Origin: Ornithinimicrobium tianjinense
GTDB taxonomy: Bacteria; Actinomycetota; Actinomycetes; Actinomycetales; Dermatophilaceae
Direction of reading: 5' to 3'
DNA: 64,000 nt
NCBI RefSeq assembly: GCF_014636495.1
Contig: NZ_BMEM01000002.1
Location: forward strand, 186,001 to 250,000
The first letter of the stretch is position 1. Each line of letters begins with the position of its first letter. Below the pieces are notes generated by a model. It worked only from the letters and a program-made list of their open reading frames with translations, was not told the DNA's origin and ran no database searches. The translations under genes and the position numbers were made by a program. Of the stretch, positions 60,642 through 64,000 are shown piece by piece.

Positions 60642-61496
60642 ATGTCAACGATGGCCGTGTCCCGCGCGCTCCTCCTCGACCTGGTCGACGACGCGGCCGT
60701 CTTCCCGCCGGGCAACGCACCTGTCGAGCGGGCCTGGTCCGAGCACCTGGCGCTCCGCGCCGGCCGGTATGGCGACCTGCTCGGCCCCCTCCTCATCGGC
60801 ATCTCCGGTGCAGCCTCCCTCGTCGACGTGGCCGCCGCCAGCCCAGGGGGACCGGTAGGGGTGGCCGTCATCGCCCGCGCCGGCACCGCCGTGACGGACC
60901 TGCTCTCGGCGGTGGAGACCCTCGCCGCCAGTCCCTGGCTCACCGTCGTCGCCGTCGAGGTCGCCCACGACGCGGACGGTGACTGGCGCCGGGCGCTCTC
61001 GCTCGGTGTCCCCGTGGCCGTGGAGGTGCCCCGCGACCCCGAGGCCCAGCGCGTGGCTCTCGACGAGATCGCCGCCGCGGTGGAGGAGGCGTCGCATCCG
61101 GTCCTGGCCAAGCTGCGCACCCAGGCCACCGCGCAGGCTCCCGCGCCGTCCCCGGACGAGCTGGCCGCCTTCCTGGTCGGCACCCGCGAGCGCGGGCTCA
61201 CCTTCAAGCTGACCGGCGGCCTGCACCACGCGGTCGCGGGCGAGGACGAGCACGGCTTCCACCACGGCGTGCTCAACGTGCTGCTCGCCACCCACGACCT
61301 CTCTGGCGGGGCATCCGCCGGGGCCGTCGCCGAGCGTCTCGACGTCCGGGACGGGCGTGCGCTCGCCGAGATCGTCCGCATGCTGGACGCCGCTGACGTC
61401 GCCGCCGTCCGTTCGCGTCTCGCCTCGTTCGGTTGCTGCGGCGTGACCGACCCCCTCGACGAGCTGCACGAGCTCGGCATACCCGAAGGAGCCTGA
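60642..61496 (+). CDS. Unrecognised protein coupled to fahA
   Basis: A 284-residue soluble protein. Visible features are LLDLVDDAAVFPPGNAPVE near the N-terminus, repeated VAV/VEV beta strands separated by Ala-rich helices, FKLTGGLHHAVAGEDEHGFH, and RLASFGCCGVTDP near the end. The alternation suggests a TIM-barrel-like fold. I do not recognise a named family. It starts at ATG 60642, 7 nt after TAGCGT, and its stop overlaps the fahA start (TGATG), so it very likely serves tyrosine/homogentisate breakdown. No glutathione-type maleylacetoacetate isomerase is in the window, and this gene occupies that place. Confidence 0.8.
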   Translation: MSTMAVSRALLLDLVDDAAVFPPGNAPVERAWSEHLALRAGRYGDLLGPLLIGISGAASLVDVAAASPGGPVGVAVIARAGTAVTDLLSAVETLAASPWLTVVAVEVAHDADGDWRRALSLGVPVAVEVPRDPEAQRVALDEIAAAVEEASHPVLAKLRTQATAQAPAPSPDELAAFLVGTRERGLTFKLTGGLHHAVAGEDEHGFHHGVLNVLLATHDLSGGASAGAVAERLDVRDGRALAEIVRMLDAADVAAVRSRLASFGCCGVTDPLDELHELGIPEGA

Positions 61497-62656
61497 TGAC
61501 CCCGCTCGACCTCCACCACCTGCCCTACGGCGCGATCGGCGTCGACGAGAGCGTGCACCTCGCCGTCCGGGTCGGCGACCACGCCCTGGACCTGGCCGCG
61601 GCGGGTGCCGGGACGCCGTGGGCCGACGCCCTGGCGATGCCCACCCTCAACGCGCTGCTGGACCTCGGGCCCCAGGCCTGGGCCGAGCTGCGGAGCTGGC
61701 TCCAGGAGACCCTCCCGACCGGCGCCCTGGACCAGCACCTCGTGCCGCTGGCGGACGTCGCGCTGCACCTTCCCCTGGAGGTCCGCGACTACGTCGACTT
61801 CTACGCCAGCGAGCACCACGCCTCCAACGTCGGCGCGATCTTCCGCCCCGACGGCGCGGCCCTGACCCCCAACTGGAAGCACCTGCCGATCGGCTACCAC
61901 GGGCGCTCGTCCACGGTCGTCGTCAGCGGCACCGACGTGGTGCGTCCCTGCGGGCAGCGGAAGGGACCCCAGGACCCCGCGCCGGTCTTCGGCCCCAGCG
62001 TCAAGCTCGACATCGAGGCCGAGGTGGGCTTCGTCGTGGGCGGCTCGACCCCGGTCGGCAGCCGTGTGACCGTCGACGAGGCCGGCGACCACATCTTCGG
62101 TGTCGCACTGTTCAACGACTGGTCGGCGCGGGACATCCAGGCCTGGGAGTACGTCCCGCTCGGCCCCTTCCTCGGCAAGTCGTTCGCGTCCACGCTCGCC
62201 GGGTGGATCACCCCGATGGCGGCCCTGGAGGCGGCGAAGATCCCGCTGCCGCAGCAGGACCCCACCCCGCTCCCCTACCTGCTGGGCAAGGACCTCTACG
62301 GCCTGGACCTGCGGCTGGAGGTCCTTCTCAACGGCGAGGTCGTCTCGCGACCGCCCTACCGGACGATGTACTGGTCCCCCACCCAGATGCTCGCCCACCT
62401 GACGGTCAACGGGGCGAGCCTGTCCAGCGGCGACCTCTTCGCGTCCGGCACGACCTCCGGCGTGGCGGTGGACGAGCGCGGCAGCCTGCTCGAGCTCACC
62501 TGGAACGGCACCGAGCCGCTCACCCTCGCGGACGGGTCCAGCAGGACCTTCCTCGAGGACGGCGACTCGGTGACCATCCGGGCGACCGCGCCGGGGCCGG
62601 ACGGCAGCGTCCTGACCCTCGGCGAGGTCAGCGGGACGATCCGCCCCGCGGTGTGA
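61496..62656 (+). CDS. fahA: Fumarylacetoacetase
   Basis: A 386-residue hydrolase, last step of tyrosine catabolism, giving fumarate and acetoacetate. The N-terminal SH3-like part is followed by YVDFYASEHHASNVG, HLPIGYHGRSST, IEAEVGFVVG, FNDWSARDIQAWEYVPLGPF (start of the metal/catalytic region) and SPTQMLAHLT. GAAGGAG precedes ATG at 61496. One-base overlap with the upstream gene. Confidence 0.95.
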   Translation: MTPLDLHHLPYGAIGVDESVHLAVRVGDHALDLAAAGAGTPWADALAMPTLNALLDLGPQAWAELRSWLQETLPTGALDQHLVPLADVALHLPLEVRDYVDFYASEHHASNVGAIFRPDGAALTPNWKHLPIGYHGRSSTVVVSGTDVVRPCGQRKGPQDPAPVFGPSVKLDIEAEVGFVVGGSTPVGSRVTVDEAGDHIFGVALFNDWSARDIQAWEYVPLGPFLGKSFASTLAGWITPMAALEAAKIPLPQQDPTPLPYLLGKDLYGLDLRLEVLLNGEVVSRPPYRTMYWSPTQMLAHLTVNGASLSSGDLFASGTTSGVAVDERGSLLELTWNGTEPLTLADGSSRTFLEDGDSVTIRATAPGPDGSVLTLGEVSGTIRPAV

Positions 62657-62665
62657 CCCGGCTCC

Positions 62666-63460
62666 TCAGCGCTTCTTGACCACGTTGGTCTTCGCGGCCT
62701 TGTCGTGGAGAGCCTGGCGCTTGCCGTCCCACAGCGGCCACAGCACGTTGAGCAGGTAGACCGGGGCGAAGACGCCGCTGAGCTGGTAGACGAGGGAGCG
62801 GATGAGCGCCGCGCCCCAGCCCGGCAGCCCCGGCTGGTCGCGCAGGCGCACCCGCAGCCCGGTCATCAGCTTGCCGAGCGTGCCGCCGACGAGGGCCACC
62901 ATGACCACCTCGTAGACGAAGCCGACCACGGCGAGCACCAACGACCACTGGGCCACCCGTCCCATCAGCTCCGCCGGGGGCTGGGCTGCGGGGTCGGTGG
63001 CGCTGAGCGCCCAGTCCGTGTAGTCGGCCCACACGCCGGGAACCAGGGTGTTGGCGACCAGCCCCCCGACGATCGCGATGACGATGCTGTCGAGCAGTCG
63101 CGCCCCGACCCGGTGCCACCAGCCGGCCAGCGGCTGACCGTCCGGCGTGCGGGTGCGCTCGTCGGTCTGGGTGGCAAAGCCCCCCGGCATGGCCTGGTAG
63201 GGCTGCTGACCCGTCTGGCCGGCATAGGGGTTGTTCTGTCCGTACTGCCCGTACTGCTGCTGCCCGTAGGGCTGGCCCTGCTGCTGCTGGCCGGCGAACG
63301 GTCCCCCGGGCTGACCGTAGGCCTCCTGGGCCGGCGCCCCGGCGCGGTCGAGGTCGGGCTTCTGCTTGGGGCTGGTGTGGTTCGTCCACTGGACCCCGTC
63401 CCAGTAGCGAAGGTTCTCGGCGTTCTGCGGGTCGTCGTACCACCCTGCTTGCTGACTCAT
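62666..63460 (-). CDS. RDD-family membrane protein with N-terminal DUF2510 motif
   Basis: A 264-residue protein. The N-terminus AGWYDDPQNAENLRYWDGVQW is a DUF2510 element, followed by a Gln/Gly/Tyr-rich low-complexity linker (about 50-95). An RDD domain then has three or four membrane segments (WWHRVGARLLDSIVIAIVGG; GGTLGKLMTGLRV). RDD proteins may be ion transporters; the role here is unknown. ATG at 63460 fits the WYDDP spacing. It interrupts the tyrosine genes. Confidence 0.85.
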   Translation of the reverse strand: MSQQAGWYDDPQNAENLRYWDGVQWTNHTSPKQKPDLDRAGAPAQEAYGQPGGPFAGQQQQGQPYGQQQYGQYGQNNPYAGQTGQQPYQAMPGGFATQTDERTRTPDGQPLAGWWHRVGARLLDSIVIAIVGGLVANTLVPGVWADYTDWALSATDPAAQPPAELMGRVAQWSLVLAVVGFVYEVVMVALVGGTLGKLMTGLRVRLRDQPGLPGWGAALIRSLVYQLSGVFAPVYLLNVLWPLWDGKRQALHDKAAKTNVVKKR

Positions 63461-63558
63461 GTGGCCCACTCTCCCACGTCACGAGCGTCCGTCCGACCAG
63501 GACACCGTGGGCTGTGGACAGAGCACGCGAGGCGGCCCGCCGCCCCGCAGAGAAGAGC

Positions 63559-63596
63559 GCGGACGGCATACCTCCCCATTGAGGTATGCCGTCCGC
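63559..63596. terminator. Terminator of hpd, built from two inverted GGCATACC copies
   Basis: Perfect 16-bp arms (63559-63574 and 63581-63596) with a 6-nt loop CCCATT. Each arm contains GGCATACC or its complement. It lies 30 bp after the hpd stop on the minus strand. Confidence 0.8.
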
Positions 63597-63626
63597 CGTC
63601 ACGGGACGCTGTGCACCGGCGCGGGC

Positions 63627-64000
<374 letters not shown>

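Noticed and set aside
3208-63590. GGCATACC as a Chi or FtsK-orienting (KOPS) sequence
   Set aside because: The counts on the two strands are about equal (16 and 13), whereas those signals are strongly strand-biased.

Overview
The window is one continuous stretch of a high-G+C (roughly 72-73%) Gram-positive chromosome. GTG starts are common, genes are tightly packed and overlapping stop/start codons are frequent. The gene order is the conserved actinobacterial housekeeping backbone: tsf-rpsB, xerC, dprA-comM-yraN, rnhB-lepB-rplS, trmD-rimM-khpA-rpsP, ffh, ftsY, smc, mutM-rnc-rpmF, coaD, recG, rpmB, thiL, ddl-gpsA, hup, gltX, clpS. I infer an actinomycete, probably in or near the Micrococcales (Intrasporangiaceae/Ornithinimicrobium-like). 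The genus is not proven by anything I can see. I found no prophage, insertion sequence, CRISPR array or rRNA.

Layout. 1-3.9 kb: the end of an NrtR-type regulator, then nadABC for de novo NAD synthesis, with two matching inverted repeats around the nadA promoter. 3.9-17.6 kb: translation and envelope genes (tsf, rpsB), a DapC-like aminotransferase, xerC, an M23 protein, dprA-comM-yraN, DUF2469-rnhB-lepB, rplS, serB, and trmD-rimM-khpA-rpsP. 17.6-22.5 kb: a glyoxylate-shunt module in which a RamB-like regulator is divergent from aceA, followed by aceB. 22.4-26.5 kb: an accessory block with an amidohydrolase, a mismatch-specific uracil-DNA glycosylase, a protealysin-like M4 protease and a luciferase-like oxidoreductase. 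26.5-45.6 kb: ffh, ftsY, smc, mutM, rnc, rpmF, coaD, rsmD, recG and a fatty-acid-kinase-like protein. 45.7-54.7 kb: rpmB, thiL, a one-domain Lrp protein, a DUF3515 lipoprotein, ddl, gpsA-plsC, cofC, a YcaQ-like protein, an M50 protease, hup and two tRNAs. 54.8-59.2 kb: gltX, clpS with its DUF2017 partner, and the NAD-salvage pair pncB-pncA. 59.2-64 kb: tyrosine/homogentisate catabolism (hmgA, an unrecognised gene, fahA, and the end of hpd), interrupted by an RDD membrane protein.

How the genes work together. De novo NAD synthesis (nadABC) and salvage (pncA, pncB) lie at opposite ends. The tyrosine genes give 4-hydroxyphenylpyruvate to homogentisate to maleylacetoacetate to fumarate plus acetoacetate, and the resulting acetyl units could feed the glyoxylate shunt of aceA/aceB. 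No recognisable maleylacetoacetate isomerase is present. The unknown gene co-transcribed with fahA is a candidate for that or an accessory step.

Beyond genes, three patterns stand out. The octamer GGCATACC/GGTATGCC occurs about 29 times by eye, on both strands, in all codon phases, and forces rare codons. Many start codons sit 6-7 nt after a TANNNT hexamer, the signature of leaderless transcription, and several of these are divergent pairs 22-44 nt apart. Several non-coding repeats lie between genes: a 59-bp palindrome followed by 80-bp tandem repeats beside ftsY, six 22-bp units after aceB, and three 15-bp units in the aceA leader.
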